Assembly (NCBI GenBank): GCA_006503535.1
Contig: QYRS01000004.1
Location: 4,018,666 to 4,082,665 of the forward strand
Reading direction: 5' to 3'
DNA from: Arthrinium phaeospermum
Lineage: Eukaryota; Ascomycota; Sordariomycetes; Amphisphaeriales; Apiosporaceae
Length of the DNA: 64,000 nt
Of the stretch, positions 43,027 through 55,784 are shown piece by piece (the stretch's first letter is position 1; each line of letters starts with the position of its first letter). A model generated the notes under the pieces. It ran no database searches. It was given only the letters and a program-made list of their open reading frames with translations, and was not told the DNA's origin. A program made the translations under genes and the position numbers.

Positions 43027-45408
43027 ATGGAGAGAAAGCGGAAACTGCCCCCTCGGGCTGCTGCTCGCGTCGATCACGTCGCGAAGAAACGAACAGCAAC
43101 GCCCCCCGAGAAGTCGGTCACGCCCACTCCAGCTCCTCCCACACCTGTGCCCGAACCTGTAGTCGAAGAGGCCCCATTGCCCAAGTCGGTTCAGCCAGGC
43201 AATCCACTGCCCACAGTCGAGAAGGCGCAGGCAGAAGATTTGCCCAACAAGGCCTATCAATCGGTTCAAGAAAGGTGAGCTCGACTTGTTCGCGTCATGG
43301 CCACAATGCCCAGAGTCTGGATGAGCTAACCCGTATGTTCATGCTGCAGTGGTGTACTCGCCGAATCGCTTACACGATCACGCCAGAAATGGATCCACGA
43401 AGGCATATTTGAAAAGTATTGGGCGAAGCCGGTCAAGAGGAGGGGGGTGGTCAAAGAAGAGCCGAACAATCCGCCAAAGGAAAGCATGACCAAGATCGGG
43501 ACCGTGACGATCACGGTAGAGCCGCACGTCATCGAGGCAGTCATGTTTGCCATCAAAGATCCAAAGCCACCTGCGGCACCCACGACGAACTCGACGTTTC
43601 GTCCCATCATGCAGTACGGACCGCCAAACGGGGTGATGCCGCCGCCGCCGAAACCCTCCACTCCCGCCACTCCATCCACTCCCGCAGCCGTTCCTGCATC
43701 CCCTTCGCAGGCGCTTGCGAAACCGTCCACGCAAGCTGCGGCCGCCAACGGGCAAGCTCTGGCCCAGCAGCCTTCACTGCCCCCGGCGCAACCGAACGCG
43801 CAAGTACGGCCGCCCACGCCGTCGCAAGCCCCGCCGCCCAGTGTACAACGTCCTGCTCCTCCTGTTTCGGGTGTGGCAATGAATCCCTATCTCGCGGGAG
43901 GGCCTCCGCCAGCGTCGCCGCGTGGATTAGAGTCGGTACTCGCAGCTCCAGGGGCAGCGCCGCCACCATCCGCACCATCTACTTCAATGGGGCAGCCGCC
44001 TTTACGATCTCCCTCGGTGGCTGCACCAAATTTGAACCAGCCGTTACGTTCTCCTGCCCATGCATCGGGACAGCCAGGATTATCTCATCCGAGGCCCCTT
44101 CACTCGCCCATTGCTGCTCCCGCCGCTGCTCCCACGGCCCCTCCAGGTGCCCGACCTTCAACAGGCGTTGCCGCCGCGAAACCCCCTACACCTGGCGCGA
44201 AACCCGCGACTCCGGCTTCTGGAGGCGCTGATCCTATCATAGTAACGCTGGCAGAGAAGGCCTCGGAGGATCCTCATCTTAGAGATTTGATGAAACGGGT
44301 CGCGGTAGGAGATGCTGCCGCCCACGAGCTTGCGCATTTTCAGAGAATTATTGATCAGATAACCGCCGATTATAAAAAACGAGGAGGCCAACAGGGTCCG
44401 TCGGCAGATCGATTAATCGTTGATGGCCGGACCGTCCAATATTTTGCCGACGAAGTGAACGCCATTCTGGACATTGTTCTTTCGTCGAACCCGAACCAGA
44501 AAGGAGCCGACCTCATACCACCCCAGAACAGCGACGCTCTGGTAATACTGTTGGTGAGGAAAGCTTTAGACGATGCGCCACTGAAGAGCATGGTCAAGAG
44601 GGTGGCTGAAAAGAAGACCAAATTCAGCGACACCACAGATTTGAAGGCTGTGCTGGACAAGTTAAAGGACCTTGTGCCAAAAGACACACCGAAACCACAA
44701 CCCGCGCTGCCGGCACCGTCACCGTCGAACACCAATACTGGAAGACCCCACACAGCAGACTCGGCGCCGAGTAGCGCATCGGGGCGGAAGGCTTCAGTTT
44801 CGTCGACGCCGCAGACGCCCACCGGCAACTCGCAACAGGCACTGCGCTCCAAAGGGCCACCACCGAATCTCAAACCCGAGATATCGGGCATTGTCTTCGA
44901 GTTTATCGGTGGCACAGGCGATCGGTATCTTTTCCCGAAATTCAGTATCCTCGAATACCAGCCTGGTGGCTCTCAGCTGCTTGCATCATTTCTCTTGGTG
45001 CGCAAAGGTAGCAAATCTGAATACGGTGGAGACCCGGCCCTCGACTATTATCAACCTATCACTATCCGCCTGCAAGCAAACTCGGGGAAGCACCTGGAGC
45101 ACTTGGCCAGAGTGGTTGCGCCGCAGGATGAGGTGAAGCGCTACATGGACGATGTTATGAGCAACATGACCCGAGCGGAATATATTTTGTTGGCGATGCG
45201 TTTGCCTAGACATGACAAAGACGACCAAGTTGACGGGACCGAAACACCCAAGCCGGAACAGGCTCGGCATGTACAACAACCACAACAGCCACAGAACGAG
45301 GTACTGTGGGCAACCAAAGGCAGCACCAAATTGCCATCTCATCAGTCTGTCGGCAAAGTGATGGGAGAGGAGGAGCAGTATCAGAACTTCATTGCCAGTG
45401 TGAGCTAG
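43027..45408 (+). CDS. SWC3: SWR1-complex subunit Swc3
   Basis: Exons 43027..43274 and 43350..45408 encode 768 residues. The N-terminus has the Swc3 signature: ERKRKLPPRAAARV, then SGVLAESLTRSRQKWIHEGIFEKYW. A long Pro/Ala-rich linker (about 160-290) follows. A helical block DLMKRVAVGDAAAHELAHFQ is echoed later by ALDDAPLKSMVKRVAEKK, suggesting an internal repeat. The C-terminal folded part (IVFEFIGGTGDRYLFPK to AEYILLAMRLP) is usual in filamentous-fungal Swc3. The SWR1 complex exchanges H2A for H2A.Z in nucleosomes. Confidence 0.85.
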
Positions 45409-46398
45409 GAGCAAAGAGAGCGATGAAAGATGGACAACTAGTTAGAACCTATCTATATACAATGTTCTGCGGCTGTCTCTGTACGCGCAAACTTTTTCGA
45501 GAGACAGTGGACAGGGGGCCTCTGGCGTTCTGGCCCGACGGAGGGCCACAGGGGGGCGCATAGCGATATTCAAATATTCGGTTCGTTCAGGGTTTGTCTG
45601 TCTGTTATTACTACATAGTTCTATACCAATTCAAACAGCGCGAGATGTCTCCATTCATTCACAGTTTGTGACGTCTATCCGGGTTAGAGGAAACAAGCGA
45701 TAATCGTCGGCAGAACGTCTCGCGCAGCTGGGGATATGCTTCATGGTCGCTCGTTCACATTGCAGGAAGTCCAAGCTCATCAAAGCAAGCAATACTCGGA
45801 GGTTATCTAGTGTCGCGGAGGACAAATGCACAGACTGTTCTAGAGTTGCCTGGATTCTTTCACAAAGCTGAAGATCGGTGCATCCCACCTGTACAGAAAA
45901 GATTAGAGAGGCCCGCCTGCCAAACCCATAATTCAGGAAACAGGGTTGACGGGATAGGCTCTACTTGTATAGATGACGGGTATAATGTCTCCTGTAGACC
46001 CAAGGGGGTGTTGCCATGACGGCTCTTGATACGTGGAATTGACGAAGCTTTTCTCTTCAAATGGGGATATCATCTTGACATATTGAAAAACACAGGATAC
46101 AGGACTCACTTACTACACACGCACCATCTTCGTGCTCGAACAGATAGGAATACGATGTAACAAGAAGGACGAATTGTATTCAATAGATCCTCTATTAGCT
46201 AAATTACCAAGAATGCTAGGCTCGATGCAACAACAAACCCCCTTCTCCAAACACACGAAAATGCAGAGATCCGTCCCGCCCGCCGGCCACCCGCGCGCCA
46301 TGCAGTTGTTATATTCTCTCTCGTCTCTCTTTTGCTTCCATCGTCCTGGACAATAAAGAGGAGATCTCGTATGTACGTGCTTGCTTGCTTGCCGCTTT
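45409..46398. other. Intergenic, convergent 3' ends
   Basis: 990 bp between SWC3 (+) and NMT (-); no supported gene. Confidence 0.6.
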
Positions 46399-48111
46399 CT
46401 AAAGCATCGTGAATCCGATCCCGCTCAGGTGCTCCGTGTCGAGGCGGTTCCGCTTGTCGACGCCGCCGGCGATGGCGTTGGCGCGGTAGTTGAAGAGGTA
46501 GTAGTGCAGCTGGCCGTCGCCGGGGCCGAACTTCTGCTCCTCGAGGAAGAGGCCGTTGTCCATGAGGGAGAGGGCGTTGAAGACGTCGAACTTGTAGCGG
46601 CGGGACAGCACCAGGGCGTCGGCCATGAGCTCGTTGAGGCGCTTCTTGAGCACGTCGCGGTCGACCTTCTGGTCGGGCTTGGTGTCGTTGAGGCCGGCCT
46701 CGGTGGCGTAGTAGAAGAGGTAGGCGGCCCGCACGTTCTTGTGCTTGGTCTCGCTGCCGATGACGGACGAGTCGAGGCAGTAGAAGGAGATGAAGTCGGT
46801 GATGTTCTTGTGCTCGTCCTCGACGACGTAGGACCAGACGACCTGCTCGTCGAGCTGGTCGACCTTCTTGGCGTGCACGAGCCAGTGCGTGATGTCCTCC
46901 TTGGTGAAGTCGGCGACCAGCTCGTAGCGCTTGAGGTAGCGCGTCAGCAGGCTGTGGACGGCGTCAATGTCCTTCTCCTGCATCTCGCGCAGGCCCTTGA
47001 TGGCCGTCTTGTCGGGCAGGGCGTACTTGCGGACCTGGTACTGGGGCTTGCTGCCGGCGGGCAGGGGGCTGAAGCCGACCTCCCACAGCTTCTGCCAGTC
47101 GACGGCGCGGTGGTAGTAGCGGCAGGTGCTGACGGGGGTGGGCAGGACGATGCCGCCCGTGTAGATGGCCTGCCAGACGCCCTCGAGGTTGCAGCGGCGC
47201 GTGACCTCCTTGATGAGGACGGGGGCGAGGCGCTTGGAGCGCAGCTTCTTGTGGATGCAGAGGAAGTTGACCTCGGAGGCGGCGATGACCTTGTCGTGGA
47301 TGCGCAGCTGCAGCGGGATGGCCGAGATGAAGCCGACGAGCTTGCGGGACTGGGTGGCGCGGACGCCGACGTGCCAGTCCTTCTTCCAGCCGGGCGGCAT
47401 CATGGCCCACTTGAGGATGCTGATGGAGTAGTTGAAGCGGAACATGGCCTCGTCGTCCTCGACGTAGTGGCCGTAGAGCAGCTCCTGGACCTCCTTGAGC
47501 TCCTCGGGCTTCTCGAGCTCGACGGTGCACCACTCGAAGCCGGCCACCAGCGGCGGGGGCTCGCGCGAGACCTTGTCGACCGTCTGGTCGGCCTTGATGG
47601 GGCCCTCCTCGATGCGCTCCTTGTCGAGCGTATTCTCGCCGAACTTGGGGACGGGCTGCGTCGACCAGAACTTGTAGGCGCCCATGTCCTTGGCGTTCTT
47701 GCCGCTGGCGGCCAGGCCCGTCATGACGTCGGACAGCTGCAGGCGCTTGAGGGCGTCGGTCAGCTGGGCGGGCCCCTTGGCGCCCTCGCCCATCTCGGCC
47801 GCCAGGGCCGGGTTCAGCTCCATCAGCTGGGCGATCTGGTCCGGCTTCAGGCCGCCGAGGGCCTTCTGCAGTTTGGCGTCCTGGTCCTGCTCGGTGGTGG
47901 TCGAGGAGGACTTGCCGCTGAAGGCCTCCTTGAGCTTCGTCTTCTTGGACTTCTTCTTCTTCTTGCTGGCGCCGCCCTCAGCCGCCGTCGCGGAGGATGT
48001 GGTGGTGATCTCTTCTACATCTTCGTCGTCAGACTCGACCGTGGCGGGTGCCTTGCCCTTGCCCTTCATTTCTTCCTCGGCGGTCGGCACGAGCTTGGAT
48101 TCTTCCGCCAT
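46399..48111 (-). CDS. NMT1: Glycylpeptide N-tetradecanoyltransferase (N-myristoyltransferase)
   Basis: A single exon of 570 residues. A disordered, Lys-rich N-terminus ([12 protein letters not shown] near 50-61) is the usual ribosome-binding region. The catalytic core holds [12 protein letters not shown], the signature [12 protein letters not shown] (280-291) and [18 protein letters not shown], and the protein ends in GFTML, whose free C-terminal carboxylate is the catalytic base in this family. It transfers myristate from myristoyl-CoA to N-terminal Gly of cytosolic proteins. The length is somewhat above yeast Nmt1 because of the N-terminal extension. The large antisense frame over this gene is a GC-content artefact. 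Confidence 0.96.
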   Translation of the reverse strand: MAEESKLVPTAEEEMKGKGKAPATVESDDEDVEEITTTSSATAAEGGASKKKKKSKKTKLKEAFSGKSSSTTTEQDQDAKLQKALGGLKPDQIAQLMELNPALAAEMGEGAKGPAQLTDALKRLQLSDVMTGLAASGKNAKDMGAYKFWSTQPVPKFGENTLDKERIEEGPIKADQTVDKVSREPPPLVAGFEWCTVELEKPEELKEVQELLYGHYVEDDEAMFRFNYSISILKWAMMPPGWKKDWHVGVRATQSRKLVGFISAIPLQLRIHDKVIAASEVNFLCIHKKLRSKRLAPVLIKEVTRRCNLEGVWQAIYTGGIVLPTPVSTCRYYHRAVDWQKLWEVGFSPLPAGSKPQYQVRKYALPDKTAIKGLREMQEKDIDAVHSLLTRYLKRYELVADFTKEDITHWLVHAKKVDQLDEQVVWSYVVEDEHKNITDFISFYCLDSSVIGSETKHKNVRAAYLFYYATEAGLNDTKPDQKVDRDVLKKRLNELMADALVLSRRYKFDVFNALSLMDNGLFLEEQKFGPGDGQLHYYLFNYRANAIAGGVDKRNRLDTEHLSGIGFTML

Positions 48112-51100
48112 GGCTTCGGCTGGCTTCGCAAGTATGCGAGATTGTGTGAGTGGTGGGAGTGGTGCTCGTGTAGGTGTCGTCGGTCGGGCGTGGTGGTATT
48201 AATTGAATGCAGCCTTCAATTATATAGGCAGGAGTGTGCCGTGTCGTGTCGCTTCTAGGTAATCGGCGATACCTCAACTCGGTGGTGGTGGTGATGGTGC
48301 TGCCTGTCGCAAGTGGTTTTGGCACAGTGCTCTCAAAAAGTCGCTTGTAATTTTGGAGGGGATTAGAGAATGGAGGGGCAATGCGGGCAGCTCCCGAGTC
48401 CCTAACGCGGAAGCTACCAAAACCGGAGGTACCTTAGCTGTTGGAGCCCAGGTACCCTTTGGGTGGGGGCGCACACGATACATGCATATGCAGAATCAAG
48501 GTATATCAGGCCCACATCATCAACACGCACCAATCTTGACCTTCTGGGCAATTTCTCGCAGCAATCAGTATTACATCTCCTACATCCCTACATATAATGT
48601 AGACTTGTTGTGACTGTGCCGATATCACACTTTTCTAGAAGTCCTTCACATCACGCAAGTGCTTTCAGAATCAGTCAGGCAAGACAGTGCACGTCGATAT
48701 GATCCAGGTGTTTCGGGAGTCCCATCTTGGCGCGCTCTGGACAGTGAGCCGGCAGTACGCACACATCAGCGTGTCATCTTTCCCACAACCTGATTCCTTG
48801 GCCACTTTCACAGCAGTCACAGCAGTATATAACGCAATGTACCGGTCGATGTGCAGCTCAGAAATGCCCTGGGTAGTTGGGTCGTCGACCTTCCGAATGG
48901 CGAAACTGGCACTGCTATCCAGCATCACAACGGGGCGACGAATACGTAGGCATATTGGCATATGTAGCGGACTATTTCCAGGTTTGAGATATGTTGTATG
49001 ATGTGTGGTTGGAGTCACCGCTGAGCCTACTCGTCAAACTTTGTGCAAACAACATTCCAGGTCAACAGCAAAGCGAGATTTGCCCAAGTACTGACCATCT
49101 TATTAACGAAGGTGGAAGGCACGCATTTGAATGGCAGCTCACGTACCTTCAAAGATACAGATATCACAACGGCGGGATTACCCATGATCTCCGGGGACAA
49201 GGCGTCAATGCGAATGCCATTGGCGAATGGCTCTATTTTGAGTTCATATATTTGAGGGTATTCTGCTCTCTGTGAGCGTTACGCCTCTTCAGGCTTTGGC
49301 TGGTATTGAACTGAAAATTCAGGACCAAAGAAAAAGTAAAGAGGAACAAAAGAAACAGTGGTTTGACATCCGCATACCCAAGAATGACTCCGTATCTACC
49401 TGTACAGTGCTTGGACCTCGTTTGTTTGTGCAATATCTTGAACGAATCACCATACAAGAGGCTATGATTTGGGTGTTAGTGGGATGGCATCTCTTATGCT
49501 CTAGACTTGGGGGGAAGAAAAGCAACTAAAACCGATTCAGCGTCCGCGTTGAGGAAGGCTAATCCGACTCCTCCTTGGTAACCAAAGCTTGCCAATACCA
49601 TTTTATTGTGGTGGATCTCTGGAACAAGATGAATCATCGTAACCAGATGAGCGAAGATAGCCCTGCCGTTCTAGGTTGAACACCACGAAGCGGCATCTAC
49701 GGGATGCCGGTTGCTTCACGAAAGAGCCAGGGTCTAACGGGGGCATCGAGATCGAACCAGCCAGTTCCATACAGCCGGTAAAGAAATCCGGGGTCCATCC
49801 TGGCAGATATGTCATATACTTGATCGGAGCTTCTTGGTTTACCAAATAGCATCTGCCGTGCTTGGCCTCTCTACTTAGAACAAGTTGGTACCAGTCATAC
49901 TTGTCACCGAGCAGTAGAGTATCCGTTGCCAAGAAACATAGATGGGCTCAGATACATGTTCCGACGTCCAGCAATGAGCGCCACAGCAACGGCAGCCTTC
50001 ACCATAGCTGGTTAAACCAGAGCATCGACGCTGGGAACAGGTGTGGTTTTTTAGATCTGGCCAGCGATCGTGGCAGCGGCTAGGAGACCATAATGAATGC
50101 CCGGTATATCTCAGTTTATTACCATCAAGTCCACAGTGAAGTCATAACAGATCGGGACCAAAGACTGTCTCAAGTTGAGTAGGTGCAGCCAGCGGGCTCA
50201 CAGATTCGGTCCGGATTCCTATAGCTTGCTCATGACTGTCCTGTTAGCGACCCGGACTCATTCCATCCGATGAGATAGTAGATCGAGATGTACGGTGGAC
50301 CCTGCAAATGGAAGAAAATGCGGAGGTAAGCTCTAGAGGACGCGTGTTAAGAGACATATTATATTCGCGGGGGAAAGGGGGACAGATCACCTACCGGACA
50401 CACCCCGATCGACACTACAGGCGATAGTGCTGTTAATATATAAGGTGTCGGATCAAAGGCCTTGCTGTGCCTGTGGATCTGTTGGTATGCTGAACAGTAT
50501 TCCCGAGCTGTCGGGTCGCACGATGGGAAGCCGGCGTGTATAGTGGATCCTTCGGTAGTGTTCCTTATTAGCTGGACGAGTCACGACGACAACGACCGTC
50601 CTGGGCTTAGAACCAACAGTCTCTCACCTGATGCAGCTAAGAACCTATTGCCATCGGCCTTGCGTACACGGCCAATCAATCTATCTACATTAGGTCCGTC
50701 AGCCCTGCAACTAGCACTTCGTTGCATCGTTGTGCACCTCGCATCTCCTGCCTATACGAGTATAGACTCACGCTATGGTATAAGGCCGCCGCGGATCGAG
50801 GCGTCTCCAAACAATATGCAACAACAGGTTCGTGATTATTGGATGCGTGGCCTGCGGGACAATGGCGATACTTAGGATTCAGATCCCATGCCACCCATAA
50901 ACGTGATCTACGCGTGATCGCCTTCCGCCTGGGGCCAAAGTGCTACCCCGGATCTTGGCGTTCTTTGGGTCTTCTTGAATGACTTTGAGATGCGACACCC
51001 CATTTTACATTGCCATCGGCCGTTCCATCGGAACAGGGCAATCGATAGAAGTGCACAAGACCAGACCAAACCACGTTCTTTTCCAGGCAATGCTTTAGTC

Positions 51101-52187
51101 CCAGGTTACGTCATATTACTATACTTACCCAGCTCACTGGCGATATTAGTATGTGCACGTGCCAGGCAAGACGTTCTATTTCTGTTCTAGAACACAGACA
51201 CCCAACCATAGAAACTGGCGGTTTCAGCGAACATTGCAGGTGTGGAAGTAGGTTAGGGAGGGAGACGACAGGACTGGCAAAGGACGGACATTCGATCCAG
51301 ATATAGACTACTGCCAGTATGGGATGGAGGAAGTGTGCATCTGGTGGTTTAGCGCCCGGGCTAGTCGTTTCTTTGGATTAATGCGCGTCGACGCTGACCG
51401 GGTTGCCCCTTTGCATCTCCCCCGTCCTAGTTAGATTGCTAGCGTTTCAGGTCTCCGGGCCAAGCGACCCCATGCTTATGCTGTCATCCTGCCATTCCCG
51501 CCTTACACCCTATCAACTACCAGACATTCCTTTTGGTCGGCAGACAGCAAACAGGTGGCCGTGATTGAATGGCTGCTCCCCCCATCGTGGCCTTGTGGAT
51601 CCGGGCAAATCGAGGGTGGAAACCCCGTCGCCCGTGCATATCCTCAGCTAGACGTCGAACAGTCCGGCAGTAACAGCAAATATGGAACATCCTGACCTAA
51701 ACGGCCACCACCCATCATTAGCCGGCTTCGGTACACAGCCGTGGAAGTCTTGGCTCATTCTGCGCCCACCACCATTCGACCTGGAAACCCGTTTGGTCTG
51801 ATGTTTCCCCAGAAGGGCGGACATTTCTGTAATTGGCGGCCTTAATCCCCGGCCAGGATCATGGCATTGCCTTCCCAGGCTCCCAAGCGAGAAGGACAAA
51901 CCCGCTAGCCCATCAGCGCCTGCGTGCAGATCGGCGCCGGACTCGTCCAGGGGTCCAGGAAGTAAATAGCCTGGGGCGTCAACTTCGAGAAACATTCCCG
52001 TTAGCCTGGAATTTCGAAGTTGAGGCATTCATGCGCAACCCCGTCCGGCTCCACCACTCACCGACTCGTGAGTTCTTTGATATGCCTGGGCCCATCTCCC
52101 CGTCTCCTTGACATACCTAATGATGTTGCACCACGCCGTTGCTCCCCTCCCTTCTTGACCCGGCCGAGAGACAAACGATACGCAACG
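48112..52187. other. 4.1 kb gene desert with one weak gene remnant
   Basis: No convincing complete gene. Frames are short and overlap on both strands; the one with some protein-like character is listed separately (49603..49932). No terminal repeats or transposase motifs seen. Confidence 0.5.
49603..49932 (-). pseudogene. Possible gene remnant
   Basis: About 110 codons read as ordinary globular protein (KYDWYQLVLSREAKHG, APIKYMTYLPGWTPDFF, RRCRFVVFNLERQGY) but with no ATG start, an upstream TGA and no neighbouring exon that I could join. The family is not recognised. It could be a fragment of a lost gene or a short orphan gene. Confidence 0.25.
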
Positions 52188-53546
52188 ATGTCGGCGCTGG
52201 TTACGCCCTCTACGATGGACGCAGGCCCGTACATCCTCGGCATCAGCTGGTCTCTGGTCGCCCTATCCGCCATCTTCCTCGTCGTCCGCTTCTACGTCAA
52301 GAGCACGAGACATCGAGGTCTCTGGTGGGATGATCACGTCTTGGCAGCATCTTGGGTAAGCAACCCCAGTGCCCTCCCATCCAATACTAACAGAACGATA
52401 TAATACAAGACAAGTGGCTAACACACTATCGCCGTACACAGGTCATGATGTTCGTCAACGTGGCAATACTCACATACGCTGTCCGTCTGGGATTTGGTCA
52501 GCACATCACCGAGATATCCACGAATACCGCCACCAATGTGCAATTCCTGGTCTACCTCGCCTCCGTCTTCTCGCTCCTGGGCGCGGCGTGGTCCAAGACG
52601 TCATTTGCGCTGACGCTCGTCCGCATCACCGAGGGGTCCCTGCGGACGGCCATCTGGGTCGTCATCACCTGCATCAACATGGCCCTCGTCGCCAACGCCA
52701 TCCTGCCCTTCCTCCGCTGCTCGCCGGTGGAACGAAACTGGAACTTGCTGATCGTCGAGGGCGAGTGCTGGGACGCCGACATCCTGCTCGGGTTCAGCAT
52801 GTTCGCCGCGGCCTTCTCGGGCGCTATGGACGTTCTTTTGGTCTTGGTCCCCTGGGTGGTCATCGCCAAGACGCAGATGAACAGCAAAGACAGGCTCGGC
52901 GTTGCCGTTTGCATGAGTCTTGGTCTTTTGTAAGTCGAGCCCCTTCTTAACACCTATACAAACACAGTGAGACGGGATAGATGGCTAACACGATATTCCT
53001 TCCTCCCAAAACAGAGCAGGTGCCACGGCCTTCATTCGCGCCTCCAAGATCCCGTCGCTGGCGGAGCCGGACTTCACCTTTGAGGACGGCCAGCTAGCCA
53101 TATGGACCATCGCCGAGATCACGACGACCATCATCGCGGCGTCGATCCCGGTGCTGCGGGTGCTGTACCGGGACATCCGGCCGTCGCACAACCGGCGCAA
53201 GTCGTACGTCATGTCGACGTTCGACGGGACGTTCCCGAGCGCGTCGCTCAAGCACGGGCTCTCGCGCACCGCCACCATCATCACGAGCGCCAACCGCAAG
53301 TGCCGCGACGGCAACGGCAAGCGGAGCAACAGCAAGCGGAGCAACAAGCCCAGGGACTTCTGCCCCGAGGCCGCCGAGTACGGCTCCGACAGCGAGGGCA
53401 AGATCGTGCAGGTGCAGACCATCACGGTCGACTACGACGTCCAGGAGCTGCGGGCGAGCCGCATGGGGACGGGGCCCAAGCCCGGGCAGACGGCGGGGTT
53501 CGATGTCGACGCCGTGCCGCCACCGGCCAAGTTGCCGGAGCCTTAG
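52188..53546 (+). CDS. Rhodopsin/PTH11-like seven-helix integral membrane protein (SAT4 family)
   Basis: Exons 52188..52355, 52442..52929 and 53015..53546 encode 395 residues. Seven hydrophobic helices can be placed, starting with YILGISWSLVALSAIFLVV and ending near AIWTIAEITTTIIAASIPVL. Family marks are GLWWDDHVLAASW after helix 1, the extracellular Cys pair (LRCSPVERNW and GECWD), TAFIRASKIPSL and the terminal ASIPVLRVLYRD. A cytoplasmic tail of about 120 residues follows, basic with SNSKRSNK repeats. Relatives include PTH11-type receptors; the ligand is unknown. The introns are canonical. Confidence 0.85.
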
Positions 53547-53994
53547 AGAGTTGGATAGGTTGTTGACGCCAGGGGTAATACATTGTGGACCCAATGAGAT
53601 TCTCTCTACTGCGGTTCGAACCCCTTCAAAGTTGAAGCGTTGTTGCATAGATGTTTGTATGCTGGTATTATATGGAGCGTTTGTTTTTTTAGGACTTCAC
53701 AAAATTAGTGCTGCAATATATAGGGAAAAGGAAATTTATTACGAGTTATGTCTATAGTGTAATACTAATAGCGATTGTTTGCTATCACTTACACTTACTC
53801 AAAAATACATCTTCGGAAATCTGCTTGCAAGTAACGTGTCCAAGTATCTGTATCCAACATCAGATGAGAGTGTATGTAACCTTGGCACGTTGATTACATG
53901 GTATACTTCTTCCAAACATCGGTAAGCCCGTACAAGAGTGGCACCGGCGATTTCCATCCAGGATTCTCGGATAATGTACCCTGGTGTTCTCGGC
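53547..53994. other. Intergenic, AT-rich
   Basis: 448 bp, clearly AT-rich from about 53650 to 53900. No gene. The GGTTCGAACCCC near 53610 is not part of a tRNA: the flanking stems do not pair. Confidence 0.55.
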
Positions 53995-55445
53995 CTACCC
54001 GCCGCTGTCAACATCTGATTGGCTGATATCACCTGACACCTTTATGGTTTCACAAGTACTACATGACCTACGACAGCCACATTGCCGCCAAGGCTGTAAA
54101 CTTGAGTCATGCATCTTGTCACTCCAGGATGTCCATGTTGGCAAACGCTCTACTCGTCCACTCGCCCGAGGACTGCGACACCCGCAACAGCCCTTCTCCT
54201 TGCAAGCCGGCAGCTTCGACTCGGCGTACTCCAGCATCTCCCGCTTCCACTTGTCGAAGGCGCCGCCCATGGCCCCGGGCATCGCGGCGAACATGCCCAG
54301 GCACCCGTCCAGCAGCTGCAGGAAGACGATCCCCTTGAGGCCGGGGCACTGCCGGGACAGGTGGGCGTCGAGGGCCTCCCACAGCGGCGGCGCGCTGTCC
54401 CGCTGCTTGTCCTTGTCGACGACGGCCGGGCCGGTGTTGAGGAAGATGTATTCTAGGGTGGGGCGGGGCGGAACACACGGTCTGGACCAGGTTGGCCAGC
54501 ACCGGCTCGTGCGCCGCGTAGGACGAGATGTTGAGGCTGAGGTTGCGGAGAGAGTGGAGGTGACTGAGGTCGAAGACGGATTCTGGAGATATGGTCAGTG
54601 CCTGTGTTCCGTACGTATTATGTGCAATATGACGGCAAGTTTTTGTTTCTTACCTTGATTGTCCAGAGACAAGCCCAGCGAGCGAAGCGCGGGTGCCGCC
54701 CGAGCGATCAGTTGGGGTGTCACGTCCTGGTTTGTGGAACCCAAGACAAGCGTCTTGAGACCTTCGATGAAGGACTGTCGAAGTACCAGCGGCATGAGGA
54801 CCGACCATGTACCGGCACTTTGCCCAAATACGACAAAATGCCCGAGTTGGTTCATACAGAACGGGGACGAGGCCACGAGGTCTGTGTCTTCCTCCTCGCT
54901 GACATCGTCGGCTTCTTCTTCCGATGCGGTGAACATGAAGGACCCCAGTCCCAAGAACTTCAGTTTGGCGTTGCCCATGAGAAAGGGAACCAGCATCGAG
55001 GCACGAGCGGCCCTTATATGCCCCGCCACCAAAGTCGCCGTCACCATGCCCGGCCGCAGGATCTGGCCCTGCAGCGCCGGGGGAACTTGGTGAGATCCAA
55101 GTACCGGACCGTCATGGACGAGACGGTCTGGAAGTGCGCCATGATGGCCACGACCCCTTCCTGCCACTCCCGCGTCTCCTCCTCGTCGCGGTCCTCGACC
55201 TCCTCGGACTCGTCGATCATGATCCCGTGGACGTGCCGCGGGATGCTCGTGCGTCCGGACTTCAGGCAGTCGACCAGCTTCTCCGGCGCGTAGCCCTCTA
55301 GGCACAACGTGATGCTGCTCCAGTAGGCTTCCCGGGACGGCGCCAGCCAGGCGCGGCACACTAGGGCCGTGTTTCCTTGGTCTTTGGTTGAGACATGGTC
55401 GAGGATGTGGCGTAGCAGTTCCAACGCGAGCGAGGTGATGGGCAT
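53995..55445 (-). CDS. F-box/LRR-like protein carrying two compensating frameshifts
   Basis: The N-terminus from ATG 55445 (MPITSLALELLRHILDHV, then ALVCRAWLAPSREAYW) is an F-box. Exon 1 ends at 54654 and exon 2 runs from 54582. Inside exon 1 the frame breaks at the G5 run 55079-55083: one extra C on the coding strand joins YLDLTKFP to ALQGQILRPGM. In exon 2 it breaks at 54460-54463, where one C fewer joins TVCSAPP to TLEYIFLNTG. With both changes the product is 459 residues with leucine-rich LKTLVLGSTN and LRSLGLSLDN segments. It is a probable SCF adaptor, now broken or mis-sequenced. The last about 60 residues are atypical. Confidence 0.55.
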
Positions 55446-55784
55446 GGTGCGTGTGTTTGGGGGTTTGAGTGTTCCCGTGGTTATAAGACGCAAACACCAA
55501 ATTATATTACCTACGGCCTTGAGGTACGGGCTTAAATACCGTCGCCAAAGCTGGAGCCTGGTAGACGTTGTGGGGAGGTGGCCTATTTATAGAACCGCGT
55601 GATGGAGCCGTCGATCCATAATCAAGCCACCTGTCTCCCTCTAGCTTGATAGGGCTAGTACTGATGCCCCTTACTACACCACGACTTGGCGCTGATATAT
55701 GGTGTAAATTCGACCTAACATTATATCTTCTATATAGAACGTGCCCACCATCCTATGTACAATTGCCCTCTATACCGACCAGAA
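55446..55784. other. Intergenic
   Basis: 339 bp between the F-box gene start and the kinase gene end, both on the minus strand. Contains TTATAA about 35 nt upstream of the F-box ATG. Confidence 0.5.

Noticed and set aside
46381..48258. 625-codon plus-strand frame
   Set aside because: It is the antisense shadow of the N-myristoyltransferase gene; its Leu/Val/Gly/Glu-rich composition is an effect of GC-rich third positions.
53600..53625. GGTTCGAACCCC, tRNA T-loop-like
   Set aside because: The flanking bases do not form a T stem, and no acceptor or anticodon arm is found upstream.
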